Assembly (NCBI RefSeq): GCF_011045015.1
Contig: NZ_JAAKZY010000018.1
Location: forward strand, 1-64,000
From: Streptomyces scabichelini
GTDB taxonomy: Bacteria; Actinomycetota; Actinomycetes; Streptomycetales; Streptomycetaceae
Direction: 5' to 3'
Length of the DNA: 64,000 bases
Part shown: piece by piece, positions 36,117 through 45,029 of the stretch
Numbering within the stretch: the first letter of the stretch is position 1
Layout: the number at the start of each line of letters is the position of its first letter
The notes under the pieces: generated by a model
Told to the model about the DNA's origin: nothing
Seen by the model: the letters and a program-made list of their open reading frames with translations, nothing else
The model's database searches: none
Translations under genes and position numbers: made by a program

Positions 36117-36687
36117 GGGGCCTGCGGCCCAGCCAGGCCGCCAACTGCCCGTAGACATCCGCCCCTTCGGGGACCGGCTGGACCGAGCCGAAGGGGACGG
36201 TGTCGTCCCGCTGCCCGTCGGGCAGCATGCGCCGGGCGAGGGCGAGCGCGAACTCGGCCAGTTCCGGGTCGAGTCCGAGGGGGCGGCCCAGGGCCTCGGA
36301 CAGGTCCCAGGTGTGGGCGACCGTCTCCAGGACGTACGCGGACAGGGCGTTGCGGCCGGGCATCTCGCCGAACGGCATGCGCATCACCGTGTCCAGGCGG
36401 TCGTCGGGCGCCCAGGCCTCGAGGGCACGCGCCCTGGCCTCGTCGTACGCGGCCGTCCAGCCGTCGTCCGGCACGTCGTCGACGAACGGCCGTACGGCGA
36501 GCGCGTCGCCGCCCTCGGCGACGATCGCGAGGCGGCGGGTGCTGCCGGCCAGATGGCTCAGCAGCGTGCGCACGTCGAACTCGGTACAGGGCGTGGGGCC
36601 GTCGAGCTGATCGGCGCGTACGGTCTTCACCAGCGCGGCGGCCTGCTCGGCGGCGCGGGCGAACAAGGGGCGGGGGTCGGTGGTCAT
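36103..36687 (-). CDS. TIGR03086/DinB-like metal-binding protein
   Basis: Product of 194 residues of the mycothiol-dependent maleylpyruvate-isomerase N-terminal/DinB type: PTPCTEFDVRTLLSHLAG near residue 35 (metal-binding His), and YVLETVAHTWDLSEALGRPL (second His), with a third His expected in the first helix. The helical bundle binds a divalent metal and often uses mycothiol; the substrate is unknown. ATG 36687 follows AGAGGA. It diverges from the WYL regulator, whose operator-like repeat lies in the gap. Confidence 0.85.
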   Translation of the reverse strand: MTTDPRPLFARAAEQAAALVKTVRADQLDGPTPCTEFDVRTLLSHLAGSTRRLAIVAEGGDALAVRPFVDDVPDDGWTAAYDEARARALEAWAPDDRLDTVMRMPFGEMPGRNALSAYVLETVAHTWDLSEALGRPLGLDPELAEFALALARRMLPDGQRDDTVPFGSVQPVPEGADVYGQLAAWLGRRPLTPA

Positions 36688-36743
36688 GACGGTCCTCTCC
36701 GGGATGTCCGTGCGTGTCGGTGGATGGAGCATCGCCGGATAAC

Positions 36744-36760
36744 CTGACAGCTGCCGTCAG
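36744..36760. promoter_or_regulatory. Inverted repeat between the DinB-like and WYL genes
   Basis: CTGAC-AGCTGCC-GTCAG, perfect arms of five bases, centred in the 112-bp divergent gap. This is a candidate binding site for the WYL regulator controlling both promoters. Confidence 0.55.
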
Positions 36761-36799
36761 CATTTGCCACGGCTTCCCGCCCGGCGGGATCCTGGTGCC

Positions 36800-37777
36800 G
36801 TGAAATCCGACCGCCTGCTGTCGATCCTGCTGCTCCTGCAGACCCGCGGCCGCGTCCCCGCCCGTGAACTCGCCGACCGGCTCGAGGTGTCGGTCCGTAC
36901 GATCTACCGCGACGTCGAGGCCCTGTCGGCCGCCGGAGTCCCGGTGTACGCCGAACGCGGGCGGCACGGCGGCATCGAACTGCTCGCCGGGTTCCGTACG
37001 GACGTCACCGGACTGACCGCCGACGAGTCCCGCGCGCTGTTCATCCTCGCCGCGCAGGGCGCGCACGCCGCGCTCGGTCTCGACGAGGCGCTCGGTTCGG
37101 CGCTGCGCAAGGTGATGGCCGCGCTGCCGGTCCCGCACCGCCCGGCCGCCGAGGTGACCTCCCGCCGCATCCTGGTCGACGCCACACGCTGGAAGGGCGG
37201 GCCGCTGAGGGCGGTCGACCTCGACACACTCCAGGAAGCGGTGTTCGCCGACCGGCGCCTTCATCTGTCGTACCGGCACAGCGACGAGAAGGAGACGCGG
37301 ACGTACACCGTCGAGCCCTACGGCCTCGTCTCCAAGGGGGGCATCTGGTACCTGGTCGCCGACCGGCGGGGGAAACCGCGGCTCTTCCGCGCCGACCGGG
37401 TGCGGTCGGCACGGCTGCTGGACGAGCCGGTGCGGCGCCGGCCGGGCGTCGAACTCGCCGACGCCTGGGAGGTGCTGCGCCGCCAGGTCGAGGAGCGGCC
37501 CGACGGGCTCGACGTCACGGTACGGGTGCGGCGCGACCGGCTCGACATGTTCGAGCGCCTGCTCGCCTCCTCCCTGGCGGCGCTGCCGGACGACGACGGA
37601 CACAGCGAGTGGGTGACCGCGCGGCTGACGTTCGGTTTCGTCGGCGAGGCCCGCCAGCTGCTGCAGTTCGCCGACCGGGTGGAGGTCATCTCCCCGCCCG
37701 AGGTGCGCGAGGAACTGGCCGGGGTGGCGGCCTCTGTCGCGGAGCTGTACCAGCGGGTCAGCCCGGGGCCGGCGTGA
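36800..37777 (+). CDS. HTH-WYL transcriptional regulator
   Basis: Product of 325 residues from GTG 36800 (MKSDRLLSILLLLQTRGRVPA is the usual start; quoted up to its HTH). A DeoR-like HTH covers about residues 1-55 (LEVSVRTIYRDVEALS). The WYL domain covers about 135-215 (TYTVEPYGLVSKGGIWYLVADRRGKPRLF), and the WCX C-terminal extension follows. WYL proteins sense nucleic acids or nucleotides, and several actinobacterial ones (PafBC, DriD) respond to DNA damage; the ligand here is unknown. It diverges from the DinB-like gene. Confidence 0.9.
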   Translation: MKSDRLLSILLLLQTRGRVPARELADRLEVSVRTIYRDVEALSAAGVPVYAERGRHGGIELLAGFRTDVTGLTADESRALFILAAQGAHAALGLDEALGSALRKVMAALPVPHRPAAEVTSRRILVDATRWKGGPLRAVDLDTLQEAVFADRRLHLSYRHSDEKETRTYTVEPYGLVSKGGIWYLVADRRGKPRLFRADRVRSARLLDEPVRRRPGVELADAWEVLRRQVEERPDGLDVTVRVRRDRLDMFERLLASSLAALPDDDGHSEWVTARLTFGFVGEARQLLQFADRVEVISPPEVREELAGVAASVAELYQRVSPGPA

Positions 37778-37858
37778 AGCCCCTGGTCAGCGTGGTCGCT
37801 TGAGGCGCACTTTGGCCCGGCTGAGGGCGCGTACGACAGCTTCGTACGCGCCCTTTCG

Positions 37859-38476
37859 TCACCCTGTCCAGTGCCGGCGGCCGATGCTGATCAGGCGCAT
37901 TCGGCGGGTTGCCACCCGGGTGACCCGGTCCTGCTCCTCGGGGGACGCCTCCAGGAGGTTGGAGGCGGTCATCAGCATCTGGTCGACGTACAGGCCCGCG
38001 AGCATCAGCAGGTCGTCGTCGCTCCACCCGGCCGATTCCGGGTGCTGGGCCAGCGCGGTCTTCACCTCGTCGGTGAACCGGTCCAGTTGCGCCGCGATCG
38101 CGGCCCTGACCTGCTGGACTCCGCCATTCCGCTCGCGCGCGATAAAGCGGATGTGTGCGGGGTACTCGCGTACGTGACGGGCGATCAGGTCCACGGCGCG
38201 CTCTATGCGTTCGTCGCCGTCGCCGGCCGCGGACACCGTGCCGGCGATCATCGGGTGCAGGCTGCCCAGCGCCTCCTCGACCAGGGCCACGCCGAGATCC
38301 GCCGTCGAGTGGAAGTGCCGGTAGAAGGCGGTCGGGGCGACGCCCACGGCCCGGGTGACCTCGCGCAGGCCCAGGCTGCTGAGACTCTGCTCCTCCAACA
38401 GACCCAACGCGGCGTCCAGGAACGCCTGCCTCGTCTTCTGTTTCTGGGCCTGTCGGACGCCGAGGGTGTGACTCAT
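37859..38476 (-). CDS. TetR-family regulator
   Basis: Product of 205 residues. HTH at about residues 12-60 (QKTRQAFLDAALGLLEEQ; VTRAVGVAPTAFYRHFHSTADL). The ligand-binding domain contains FIARERNGGVQQVRAAIAAQL. It resembles the FadR/FabR-like TetR proteins that control fatty-acid genes, but this rests on a few strings only. It diverges from two small membrane-protein genes, and inverted repeats lie in the gap. Confidence 0.88.
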   Translation of the reverse strand: MSHTLGVRQAQKQKTRQAFLDAALGLLEEQSLSSLGLREVTRAVGVAPTAFYRHFHSTADLGVALVEEALGSLHPMIAGTVSAAGDGDERIERAVDLIARHVREYPAHIRFIARERNGGVQQVRAAIAAQLDRFTDEVKTALAQHPESAGWSDDDLLMLAGLYVDQMLMTASNLLEASPEEQDRVTRVATRRMRLISIGRRHWTG

Positions 38477-38542
38477 GCCATGCAGTTAACAACTGTTCTC
38501 TGTCAATTGTGAAGTCATGGGACGCGCTAGACTGGGAAGTCA

Positions 38543-38570
38543 GTGAACAAGTGTAACTACAACCGTTCAC
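38543..38570. promoter_or_regulatory. Operator-like inverted repeat upstream of the small membrane-protein genes
   Basis: GTGAAC at 38543-38548 and GTTCAC at 38565-38570 with 16 bp between, inside a relatively AT-rich gap. A second candidate, AGTTAACAACTGTT, lies close to the TetR start. TAGACT at 38528-38533 may be a -10 element. Confidence 0.6.
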
Positions 38571-38598
38571 CGATTTATCGTCAACGGGAGGCATTCAC

Positions 38599-38763
38599 AT
38601 GCTGTTCCTCGTAGCGGCACTCCTGCTGCTGGGCGTCATCCTGGGCCCCGTGGCCCACGCGCCGCTCTCCTTCACGCTGGTCGCCGCCGCGGTCATCGGC
38701 ATCTGGCTGGCCGTCTTCGCGGTCCGCGAGCGTCACTCGCATCGGCGACACACCACCAACTGA
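38599..38763 (+). CDS. Small two-helix membrane protein (54 aa)
   Basis: MLFLVAALLLLGVILGPVAH begins a 54-residue frame with two hydrophobic segments and a basic, His-rich tail (RERHSHRRHTTN). GGGAGG lies 7 nt before ATG 38599. It is followed after 31 bp by another small membrane protein, and both are probably under the divergent TetR. No family is recognised. Confidence 0.75.
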   Translation: MLFLVAALLLLGVILGPVAHAPLSFTLVAAAVIGIWLAVFAVRERHSHRRHTTN

Positions 38764-38794
38764 CCGCGTTTCTCCGCCTGTTGGGAGCAGACTC

Positions 38795-39073
38795 ATGCAA
38801 CTCACCACCGCCGCGCCCCAGCGCCGCCACGCCGCCCGTCGCGACGCCGACGGCATGGCTGTGGCGTCCTTCATCCTCGGCCTCGTCGGCCTGCTGGTCT
38901 TCAATGTCTTCCTCGGCCCCACCGCCATCGTCCTGGCATCGATGGCCCTCCACCGCGACACCACGCGGCGCGGCCGCGCCTACCTGGGCCTGGGCCTGGG
39001 CGTCGCCGATCTCCTGGTCCTCGCGGCGTTCATGTCGGCGGACAGCACGATGTCGTGGAGCTTCGGCAACTGA
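38795..39073 (+). CDS. Small DUF4190-like membrane protein
   Basis: Product of 92 residues: a basic N-terminus, two TM segments (MAVASFILGLVGLLVF... and AYLGLGLGVADLLVLAAF) and a loop RDTTRRGR. The ASFILGLVG and GLGLGVADL strings fit DUF4190-type proteins. GGGAG precedes ATG 38795. Function unknown. A 12-bp hairpin terminator follows. Confidence 0.8.
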   Translation: MQLTTAAPQRRHAARRDADGMAVASFILGLVGLLVFNVFLGPTAIVLASMALHRDTTRRGRAYLGLGLGVADLLVLAAFMSADSTMSWSFGN

Positions 39074-39083
39074 GGGCTGCCGC

Positions 39084-39112
39084 CGGCACGCCGCCCTGCC
39101 GGCGGCGTGCCG
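39084..39112 (+). terminator. Terminator after the DUF4190-like gene
   Basis: CGGCACGCCGCC and GGCGGCGTGCCG form a perfect 12-bp stem around the loop CTGCC, 10 bp after the stop codon. Confidence 0.88.
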
Positions 39113-39253
39113 CAGGGCGACGGGGGAGGGTGGGCACAGCCGACAACGCCGGGCTCCCTCGCTGAACGGTCCGGCCGCAGCAAAGGCAAGGCGCACTCGG
39201 TGCCACGTACCGGCTACCGGTAAAGCCTCCAGCCCGACCGAACCAAAAAATAG

Positions 39254-39272
39254 CGGGCTCTAGAATTGAGCC
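39254..39272. promoter_or_regulatory. GGGCTC-TAGAATT-GAGCCC inverted repeat before the cysteine desulfurase
   Basis: A perfect 6-bp inverted repeat ending 4 nt before the ATG, with TAGAAT in its centre. TAGAAT could be a -10 element giving a very short leader. Alternatively the repeat is a repressor site or a translation-blocking hairpin. No convincing -35 is seen. Confidence 0.5.
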
Positions 39273-39276
39273 CACC

Positions 39277-40446
39277 ATGGCATACCTCGACCACGCCGCG
39301 ACCACCCCGATGCTCCCGGAGGCGGTCGAGGCAATGACCGCCCAGCTGAGCGCAACTGGCAACGCTTCCTCCTTGCACGCCGCCGGCCGCCGCGCGCGGC
39401 GAACCGTCGAGGAAGCCCGCGAAACCCTGGCGGAAGCCCTGGGCGCACGCCCCAGCGAGGTGGTCTTCACCTCCGGCGGCACCGAGGCCGACAACCTCGC
39501 CGTGAAGGGCCTGTACTGGTCCCGCCGCGCCGCAGAACCGGCCCGCACCCGGATTCTGGCCAGCCCCGTCGAGCACCACGCCGTCCTCGACGCCGTGCAC
39601 TGGCTCGGCGAACACGAGGGCGCCACGGTCGAGTACCTCCCGGTCGACCCGTACGGCCGCATCCACCCCGAAGCCCTGCGCGAGGCCATCGCACGCAACC
39701 CCGACGACGTCGCCCTCACCACGGTCATGTGGGCGAACAACGAGATCGGTACGGTCATGCCGGTTCGCGAACTCGCCGACGTCGCCGCCGAGTTCGACAT
39801 CCCGCTGCACGCCGACGCGGTCCAGGCCTTCGGCCAGCTCCCCGTCGACTTCGGCGCCTCCGGGCTCGCCGCGATGTCCGTCTCGGGCCACAAGATCGGC
39901 GGCCCGTACGGCATCGGCGCGCTGCTCCTCGGCCGCGAGTACACCCCCGTACCGGTCCTGCACGGCGGTGGCCAGGAGCGTCACGTCCGCTCCGGCACCC
40001 TGGACGTGCCCGCCGTCGCCGCGTTCGCCGTCGCCGGCCGGACCGCAGCCGAGCAGCGCGAGTGGTTCGTCCGCGAGATCGGCGGGCTGCGCGACGACCT
40101 GGTCGACGCCGTGCGCAAGGCCGTCCCGGACGCCATCCTCGGCGGCGACCCCGTCGGCGAGGGCCGCCTTCCCGCGAACGCCCACTTCACGTTCCCCGGC
40201 TGCGAGGGCGACTCGCTGCTGCTGCTCCTGGACGCCCAGGGCATCGAGTGCTCCACGGGCTCGGCGTGCACGGCGGGTGTGGCCCAGCCCAGCCATGTGC
40301 TGCTCGCCACGGGCACCGACCCGGACCTGGCCCGCGGCACCCTCCGCTTCTCCCTCGGCCATACCTCCACGGAGGCGGACGTGGAAGCGGTGGCCCGGGC
40401 GATCGGCCCGGCGGTGGAACGGGCTCGGACGGCGGGGCTCAGCTGA
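39277..40446 (+). CDS. Cysteine desulfurase (IscS/NifS type)
   Basis: PLP enzyme of 389 residues that removes sulfur from cysteine as a persulfide. Lys206 ([14 protein letters not shown]) is the PLP lysine, and Cys331 ([11 protein letters not shown]) is the persulfide cysteine in the short loop of class I enzymes. EHHAVLD and [10 protein letters not shown] are also diagnostic. It is separated from mnmA only by one opposite-strand gene, so its main job here is probably to supply sulfur for tRNA 2-thiouridine. Confidence 0.95.
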   Translation: MAYLDHAATTPMLPEAVEAMTAQLSATGNASSLHAAGRRARRTVEEARETLAEALGARPSEVVFTSGGTEADNLAVKGLYWSRRAAEPARTRILASPVEHHAVLDAVHWLGEHEGATVEYLPVDPYGRIHPEALREAIARNPDDVALTTVMWANNEIGTVMPVRELADVAAEFDIPLHADAVQAFGQLPVDFGASGLAAMSVSGHKIGGPYGIGALLLGREYTPVPVLHGGGQERHVRSGTLDVPAVAAFAVAGRTAAEQREWFVREIGGLRDDLVDAVRKAVPDAILGGDPVGEGRLPANAHFTFPGCEGDSLLLLLDAQGIECSTGSACTAGVAQPSHVLLATGTDPDLARGTLRFSLGHTSTEADVEAVARAIGPAVERARTAGLS

Positions 40447-40511
40447 GCAGGCCAGCCGGCCTCGGCTGAGCAGGCCAGCCGGTCTCAGCCGGGTGGTCCA
40501 GCCGGCCTCAG
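40442..40511. repeat. 23-bp tandem repeats between convergent genes
   Basis: Three units start at 40442, 40465 and 40488 (GCTGAGCAGGCCAGCCGG type; the third is diverged), overlapping the last bases of the desulfurase gene and ending just before the amidase stop. They separate the two convergent genes. Confidence 0.8.
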
Positions 40512-40516
40512 CTGAC

Positions 40517-41236
40517 TCAGCCGGCCTTCCGGCCTGCCTGTGCGGTTGCCTCCGGCGCGGCTGACGCCTGTGCCGTACTCGCCTTCCGTACGAGCGGTAT
40601 GTACCGGTCCCAGTCCCAGTGCGGCCCCGGGTCCGTGTGGTCCGTGCCCGGCACCTCGACGTGGCCGATGATGTGCTCGCGGTCGACCGGTATGTCGTAG
40701 CGGGCGCACACCCGTGCCGTCAGGCGTGCCGACGCGGCGTACATCGCGTCCGTGAAGTCCTCCGGCCGGTCCACGAAGCCCTCGTGCTCGATGCCGACAC
40801 TGCGTTCGTTGTAGTCGCGGTTCCCGGCGTGGAAGGCCACGTCCAGCTCGCGGATCATCTGCGTGATGTGGCCGTCCTTGCGGACGATGTAGTGCGCGGC
40901 CGCGCCGTGCCCCGGGTCCTGGAAGACCTTCACCGCGCTGTTGAAACTGCCCTGCGTGACATGGATGATCACGCGGTCTATGACGTAGTCCTCGGGACGG
41001 TCCGCCATCCGCCAGTTCGCCGACGAGGCTGCCACCCAGCGGGCGCCGCGGAAGTCGACCGCGCCCGTCTTGCGCGGCTTCTCCATGCCGGGCATGCGCC
41101 ACCACATGCGAGACAGGTCGTCCCACGCGAGCGCGGCGGTGCCCGCCGCGGCCGCGACGCCACCGATGAGCAGCGCCCGCCGCCCGATGCGCCGGTCCGC
41201 GTCCCCTGCTGCCCTGTGGCTGCTCGTCTCGCCCAT
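40517..41236 (-). CDS. Tat-exported N-acetylmuramoyl-L-alanine amidase (Amidase_2)
   Basis: Product of 239 residues with a twin-arginine signal (RRIGRRALLIGG, then an Ala-rich segment). The Amidase_2 domain has zinc ligands in DRVIIHVTQG and HIIGHVEVPGTDHTDPGP, plus AAHYIVRKDGHITQMI and VGIEHEGF. It cleaves the amide between MurNAc and the stem peptide outside the membrane. The tail is Ala/Gln-rich. ATG 41236 follows GGAG. It is opposite in direction to the sulfur-transfer genes around it. Confidence 0.9.
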   Translation of the reverse strand: MGETSSHRAAGDADRRIGRRALLIGGVAAAAGTAALAWDDLSRMWWRMPGMEKPRKTGAVDFRGARWVAASSANWRMADRPEDYVIDRVIIHVTQGSFNSAVKVFQDPGHGAAAHYIVRKDGHITQMIRELDVAFHAGNRDYNERSVGIEHEGFVDRPEDFTDAMYAASARLTARVCARYDIPVDREHIIGHVEVPGTDHTDPGPHWDWDRYIPLVRKASTAQASAAPEATAQAGRKAG

Positions 41237-41296
41237 GCGCTCTCCAACGGATACTCGCGGGCTCCGGTTCCCGCGGACCCTTACCCTTGAAGGGTT

Positions 41297-42427
41297 ATGA
41301 CTGAGATCTCGCAGCGCCCTCGCCCCCTCCGCGTACTGGCCGCCATGTCCGGCGGCGTGGACTCCGCCGTCGCCGCCGCCCGCGCCGCGGAGGCCGGGCA
41401 CGACGTGACCGGTGTCCACCTCGCCCTCTCGGCGAACCCGCAATCGTTCCGCACGGGCGCGCGCGGCTGTTGCACCATCGAGGACTCCCGCGACGCCCGC
41501 CGCGCCGCGGACGTGATCGGCATCCCGTTCTACGTCTGGGACCTCGCCGAGCGTTTCCGCGAGGACGTGGTCGAGGACTTCGTCGCCGAGTACGAGGCCG
41601 GGCGCACCCCGAACCCGTGCCTGCGCTGCAACGAGAAGATCAAGTTCGCGGCCCTGCTCGACAAGGCCCTCGCCCTCGGCTTCGACGCGGTCTGCACCGG
41701 TCACTACGCCAAGGTGATCGTGAACGAGGACGGCACACGCGAACTGCACCGGGCCTCCGACATGGCCAAGGACCAGTCGTACGTCCTCGGAGTCCTCGAC
41801 GACCGCCAGCTCGCGCACGCGCTGTTCCCCCTCGGTGACACGGTCACGACCAAGGACGAGATCCGCGCCGAGGCCGAGCGCCGGGGCCTCGCCGTCGCCA
41901 AGAAGCCGGACTCGCACGACATCTGCTTCATCGCCGACGGCGACACCCAGGGCTTCCTGGCGGGCCGGCTCGGCAAGTCCGAGGGCGACATCGTGGACGA
42001 GTCCGGCGCGGTCGTCGGCACGCACGAGGGTGCGTACGGCTTCACGATCGGCCAGCGCAAGGGGCTCCGTATCGGCACTCCCGCCCCGGACGGCAAGCCG
42101 CGGTACGTCCTCGACATCTCGCCGGTGAACAACACGGTGACGGTCGGCCCGGCGGCGGCTCTGGACGTCAGCGCCCTGACGGCGATCAAGCCCCGCTGGT
42201 GCGGCGCGGCCCCGACAGGACCGGGTACGTACACGGCGCAGTTGCGCGCCCACGGGGGCGAGACGACGGTCACGGCGGAGTTCGTCGACGGCGCGCTGGA
42301 GGTCACCTTCGCCGAGCCGGTCCGGGGCGTTGCTCCCGGGCAGGCGGTGGTGCTGTACGACGGGACGCGCGTGGTGGGGTCGGCGACGATCGCGACGACC
42401 ACGCGCGCGACGACAGCGGTGGGCTGA
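41297..42427 (+). CDS. mnmA: tRNA-specific 2-thiouridylase
   Basis: Thiolates U34 of tRNA Lys, Glu and Gln using persulfide sulfur and ATP. The product is 376 residues, the usual length. The PP-loop SGGVDS is at 18-23. The catalytic cysteines are Cys108 (NPCLRCN) and Cys210 (SHDICF), and TGHYAK and the C-terminal beta-barrel ([12 protein letters not shown]) are present. ATG 41297 is preceded by a small ACCCTTGAAGGGT repeat. It works with the nearby cysteine desulfurase. Confidence 0.96.
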   Translation: MTEISQRPRPLRVLAAMSGGVDSAVAAARAAEAGHDVTGVHLALSANPQSFRTGARGCCTIEDSRDARRAADVIGIPFYVWDLAERFREDVVEDFVAEYEAGRTPNPCLRCNEKIKFAALLDKALALGFDAVCTGHYAKVIVNEDGTRELHRASDMAKDQSYVLGVLDDRQLAHALFPLGDTVTTKDEIRAEAERRGLAVAKKPDSHDICFIADGDTQGFLAGRLGKSEGDIVDESGAVVGTHEGAYGFTIGQRKGLRIGTPAPDGKPRYVLDISPVNNTVTVGPAAALDVSALTAIKPRWCGAAPTGPGTYTAQLRAHGGETTVTAEFVDGALEVTFAEPVRGVAPGQAVVLYDGTRVVGSATIATTTRATTAVG

Positions 42428-42436
42428 GCCGGCTGG

Positions 42437-42466
42437 GCGCACGCGCGCGGTACCGCGCGCGTGCGC
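42437..42466. terminator. Perfect 30-bp palindrome, bidirectional terminator
   Basis: The string from GCGCACGCGCGCGG to its exact complement, centred on GGTACC, is fully palindromic over 30 bp. It lies between the convergent mnmA and DUF427 genes. Confidence 0.88.
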
Positions 42467-42517
42467 TTGAACAGTTCCACGACTGTGTGGGCTGCCGGGC
42501 GGCCCGGAATTCATCGG

Positions 42518-42841
42518 TCAGATGACTTCTACTTCGTAGAAGCACACGTGGTCCTTGATCTCCGCGACCTCCGGCTTCGGGTCGGGGTATGTCCAGACAA
42601 GGTCGGGTGCGTCCGGCAGTGACCAGTAGGACGCGTCGCCCTTGAACGGGCAGTGGGTGTGGGTCTCCGACGGCGTCAGCAGATCGACGCGTACGTCCTC
42701 CATGGGGAGGTAGTAGCGTACGGGCAAACCCGTCTCGCGCAGCAGCAGCGGGCGTGTGCTCTCCGCGAGCACCTGCCCGTCGTGCACCACGCGTACGTGC
42801 TCGGTGCCCTGCTCGATGGTGATGCGGTGGCCTGCGGTCAC
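42518..42841 (-). CDS. DUF427 domain protein
   Basis: Product of 107 residues spanning one DUF427 domain: VRVVHDGQVLAES, PVRYYLPMEDV, HTHCPFKGDASYWSL and VCFYEVEV. The domain is common in actinobacteria and fungi and has no firmly established activity. Single gene, convergent with mnmA and divergent from the methyltransferase. Confidence 0.9.
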   Translation of the reverse strand: MTAGHRITIEQGTEHVRVVHDGQVLAESTRPLLLRETGLPVRYYLPMEDVRVDLLTPSETHTHCPFKGDASYWSLPDAPDLVWTYPDPKPEVAEIKDHVCFYEVEVI

Positions 42842-42928
42842 GTTCCGTCTCCTCGGGTAGCGGTCTCACCGGATACAGCGCAGGCTGCTGTCGTGTTCTT
42901 CCCTGGTTTCTTCCCGACGGAGGTCCTC

Positions 42929-43744
42929 ATGGGAGCCACGCGCCTGACCCGCAACCGCAAGAGCCTTGCCCATCAGGTGCGTTACGCGCTGCGACACCCC
43001 GAGAAGGTGCCCGTGTACGCCCGCCGGGCCGCGCGTGACGCCTGGCTGCGGCTCAGATACCGCGACCACGTCGCGTACTACCGGGCTGTCATGGCCTCCG
43101 ACGCGGCGCGCAGCACCGAAGCGGCGGTGGGCCACAACCCGTCACGCGACCGGTGGACACAGATCGGCCGGATGCAGTTCGACTACCTGGTGCGGCACGG
43201 ACTGAAGCCGCAGCACAGGATGCTGGAGATCGGCTGCGGGAACCTGCGCGCCGGGCGGCTGTTCATCGACTACCTGGAGAGCGGCAACTACTACGGGATC
43301 GACATCTCGCCGGACATCCTGATCGCGGCCCAGGACACCGTCGTACGGGAAGGCCTCCAGGCCAAGCTGCCCCATCTGACGCTCACGGACGATCTGACCT
43401 TCGCCTTCCTGCCCGACGCCTGCTTCGACGTGGTGCACGCGCACAGTGTGTTCTCTCATTCGCCGCCGGACGTCATCGAGCAGTGCCTCGCCCACGTCGG
43501 GCGTGTCCTCGCGCCCGGCGGGTTCTTCGACTTCACCTTCGACCGGACCGAGGGCAGAGAACACCAGGTGCTGCACGAGGACTTCTATTACCGCACCGAC
43601 ACGCTGGTCCAACTGGCCGCGAAGCATGGCCTCTCGGCCCGTTTCATGGACGACTGGGAGGCGCTTCCGCACCGCCAGTCGAAGCTCCGAGTGACCGCAA
43701 CGGCCCACGCGGTGTCAGATGCTGCCCGTACCGTGAAGCCATGA
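42929..43744 (+). CDS. Class I SAM-dependent methyltransferase
   Basis: Product of 271 residues. A basic N-terminal region (about 85 residues, KSLAHQVRYALRHPEKVPVYARRAARDAW) precedes the Rossmann methyltransferase core: MLEIGCGNLRAG (motif I), YYGIDISP (motif II), FDVVHAHSVFSH (motif IV) and VLAPGGFFDF. GGAGG lies 6 nt before ATG 42929. Substrate unknown. Its stop overlaps the start of the LOG-family gene (ATGA), so the two are co-translated. Confidence 0.88.
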   Translation: MGATRLTRNRKSLAHQVRYALRHPEKVPVYARRAARDAWLRLRYRDHVAYYRAVMASDAARSTEAAVGHNPSRDRWTQIGRMQFDYLVRHGLKPQHRMLEIGCGNLRAGRLFIDYLESGNYYGIDISPDILIAAQDTVVREGLQAKLPHLTLTDDLTFAFLPDACFDVVHAHSVFSHSPPDVIEQCLAHVGRVLAPGGFFDFTFDRTEGREHQVLHEDFYYRTDTLVQLAAKHGLSARFMDDWEALPHRQSKLRVTATAHAVSDAARTVKP

Positions 43745-44280
43745 ACATCTGCGTCTTCCTCTCGGCCGCCGACCTCGACGAGCGCTACACGCGCCCCGCC
43801 CGCGAGTTCGCCGAACTGCTCGGCAAGGGCGGGCACACCCTGGTGTGGGGCGGTTCGGACGTCGGACTCATGAAGGTCGTCGCCGACGGCGTGCAGGAGG
43901 CGGGCGGACGGCTGCTCGGTGTCTCCGTGGAGTTCCTCGCGGCCAAGGCGCGGCCGGACGCCGACGAGATGATCGTCGCGCGTGACCTCGCCGAGCGTAA
44001 GGCGCTGCTTCTGGAGAAGGCCGACGCGGTGGTGATCATGGTCGGCGGGACCGGCACGCTGGACGAGGCGACCGACATCCTGGAGCTGAAGAAGCACGGC
44101 CACACCACCAAGCCGGTGGTGCTGCTCAACACGGCGGGCTTCTACGACGGTCTCAAGGAGCAGTTCCGGCGGATGGAGGACGAGGGCTTCCTGCCGGTTC
44201 CGCTGACCGAGCTGGTGTTCTTCGCGGAAGAGCCGGTGGGGGCGCTGGCGTACCTGGAGGAGTCGGTCGGAAACCAGTGA
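43741..44280 (+). CDS. LOG-family (TIGR00730) nucleoside-monophosphate phosphoribohydrolase
   Basis: Product of 179 residues with the LOG motif region GGTGTLDEATDIL (family PGGxGTxxE, here with Val in place of Pro) and SDVGLMKVVADG. LOG proteins cleave the N-glycosidic bond of adenosine monophosphate or cytokinin ribotides, and many were misnamed lysine decarboxylases. In bacteria the physiological role is often unclear. The ATG overlaps the methyltransferase stop. Confidence 0.87.
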   Translation: MNICVFLSAADLDERYTRPAREFAELLGKGGHTLVWGGSDVGLMKVVADGVQEAGGRLLGVSVEFLAAKARPDADEMIVARDLAERKALLLEKADAVVIMVGGTGTLDEATDILELKKHGHTTKPVVLLNTAGFYDGLKEQFRRMEDEGFLPVPLTELVFFAEEPVGALAYLEESVGNQ

Positions 44281-44287
44281 TGCGAGC

Positions 44288-44986
44288 ATGGCGGGCATGG
44301 CTACACATGTGATCACCGGGGCCGGTTCCGGCATCGGCGCGGCCGTCGCCCGCCGCCTCCACGCGCGCGGGGACGAGCTCGTGCTGCACGCGCGCGACGC
44401 GGGCCGCGCGAAGGAGCTGGCCGCCGAGTTCCCGGGGGCCAGGACCCTGGTCGGCGACCTCGCGGATCCGGACCGGCTGTCCTGGGCCTTCTCGCACCAG
44501 ACGCTGCCCGACCGGGTCGACTCGCTCATGCACATCGCGGGCGTCATCGACCTAGGCCCGGTCGGCGAGTTGACCCCCAAGACCTGGCGCCACCAGCTGA
44601 ACGTCAACCTGATCGCGCCCGCCGAGCTGACCCGCCACTTCCTGCCCCAACTCCGCGTTGCCCAGGGGCATGTGATCTTCGTCAACTCCGGTTCCGGCCT
44701 CAACGCCGGCCGCGAATGGTCCGCGTACGCCGCCTCCAAGCACGGTCTGAAGGCCCTCGCCGACTCCCTGCGCCACGAGGAGCACGCGAACGGCGTACGC
44801 GTCACCTCGGTCTATCCGGGCCGTACCACGAGCCCCATGCAGGCCAAGGTCCACCAGCAGGAGGGCAAGGAGTACGACCCCTCGAAGTGGATCGACCCCG
44901 AGTCGGTGGCGACGACGATCCTGATGGCCCTGGACCTGCCCCGGGACGCGGAGGTCAACGACCTGACGGTGCGGCCGGGGCGCTGA
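44288..44986 (+). CDS. Short-chain dehydrogenase/reductase
   Basis: Classical SDR of 232 residues: cofactor motif ITGAGSGIGAAVARRL, HIAG (NNAG equivalent), catalytic Ser (FVNSGSG) and YAASK (Tyr-x3-Lys). The Arg in LHARDAGRAKEL favours NADP(H). ATG 44288 or 44297 may be the start. It follows the LOG gene by 7 bp. Substrate unknown. Confidence 0.88.
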   Translation: MAGMATHVITGAGSGIGAAVARRLHARGDELVLHARDAGRAKELAAEFPGARTLVGDLADPDRLSWAFSHQTLPDRVDSLMHIAGVIDLGPVGELTPKTWRHQLNVNLIAPAELTRHFLPQLRVAQGHVIFVNSGSGLNAGREWSAYAASKHGLKALADSLRHEEHANGVRVTSVYPGRTTSPMQAKVHQQEGKEYDPSKWIDPESVATTILMALDLPRDAEVNDLTVRPGR

Positions 44987-45029
44987 CCCGGGCCACGACG
45001 ATTCCGTACGGATTCCGTACGCTTCCGGG

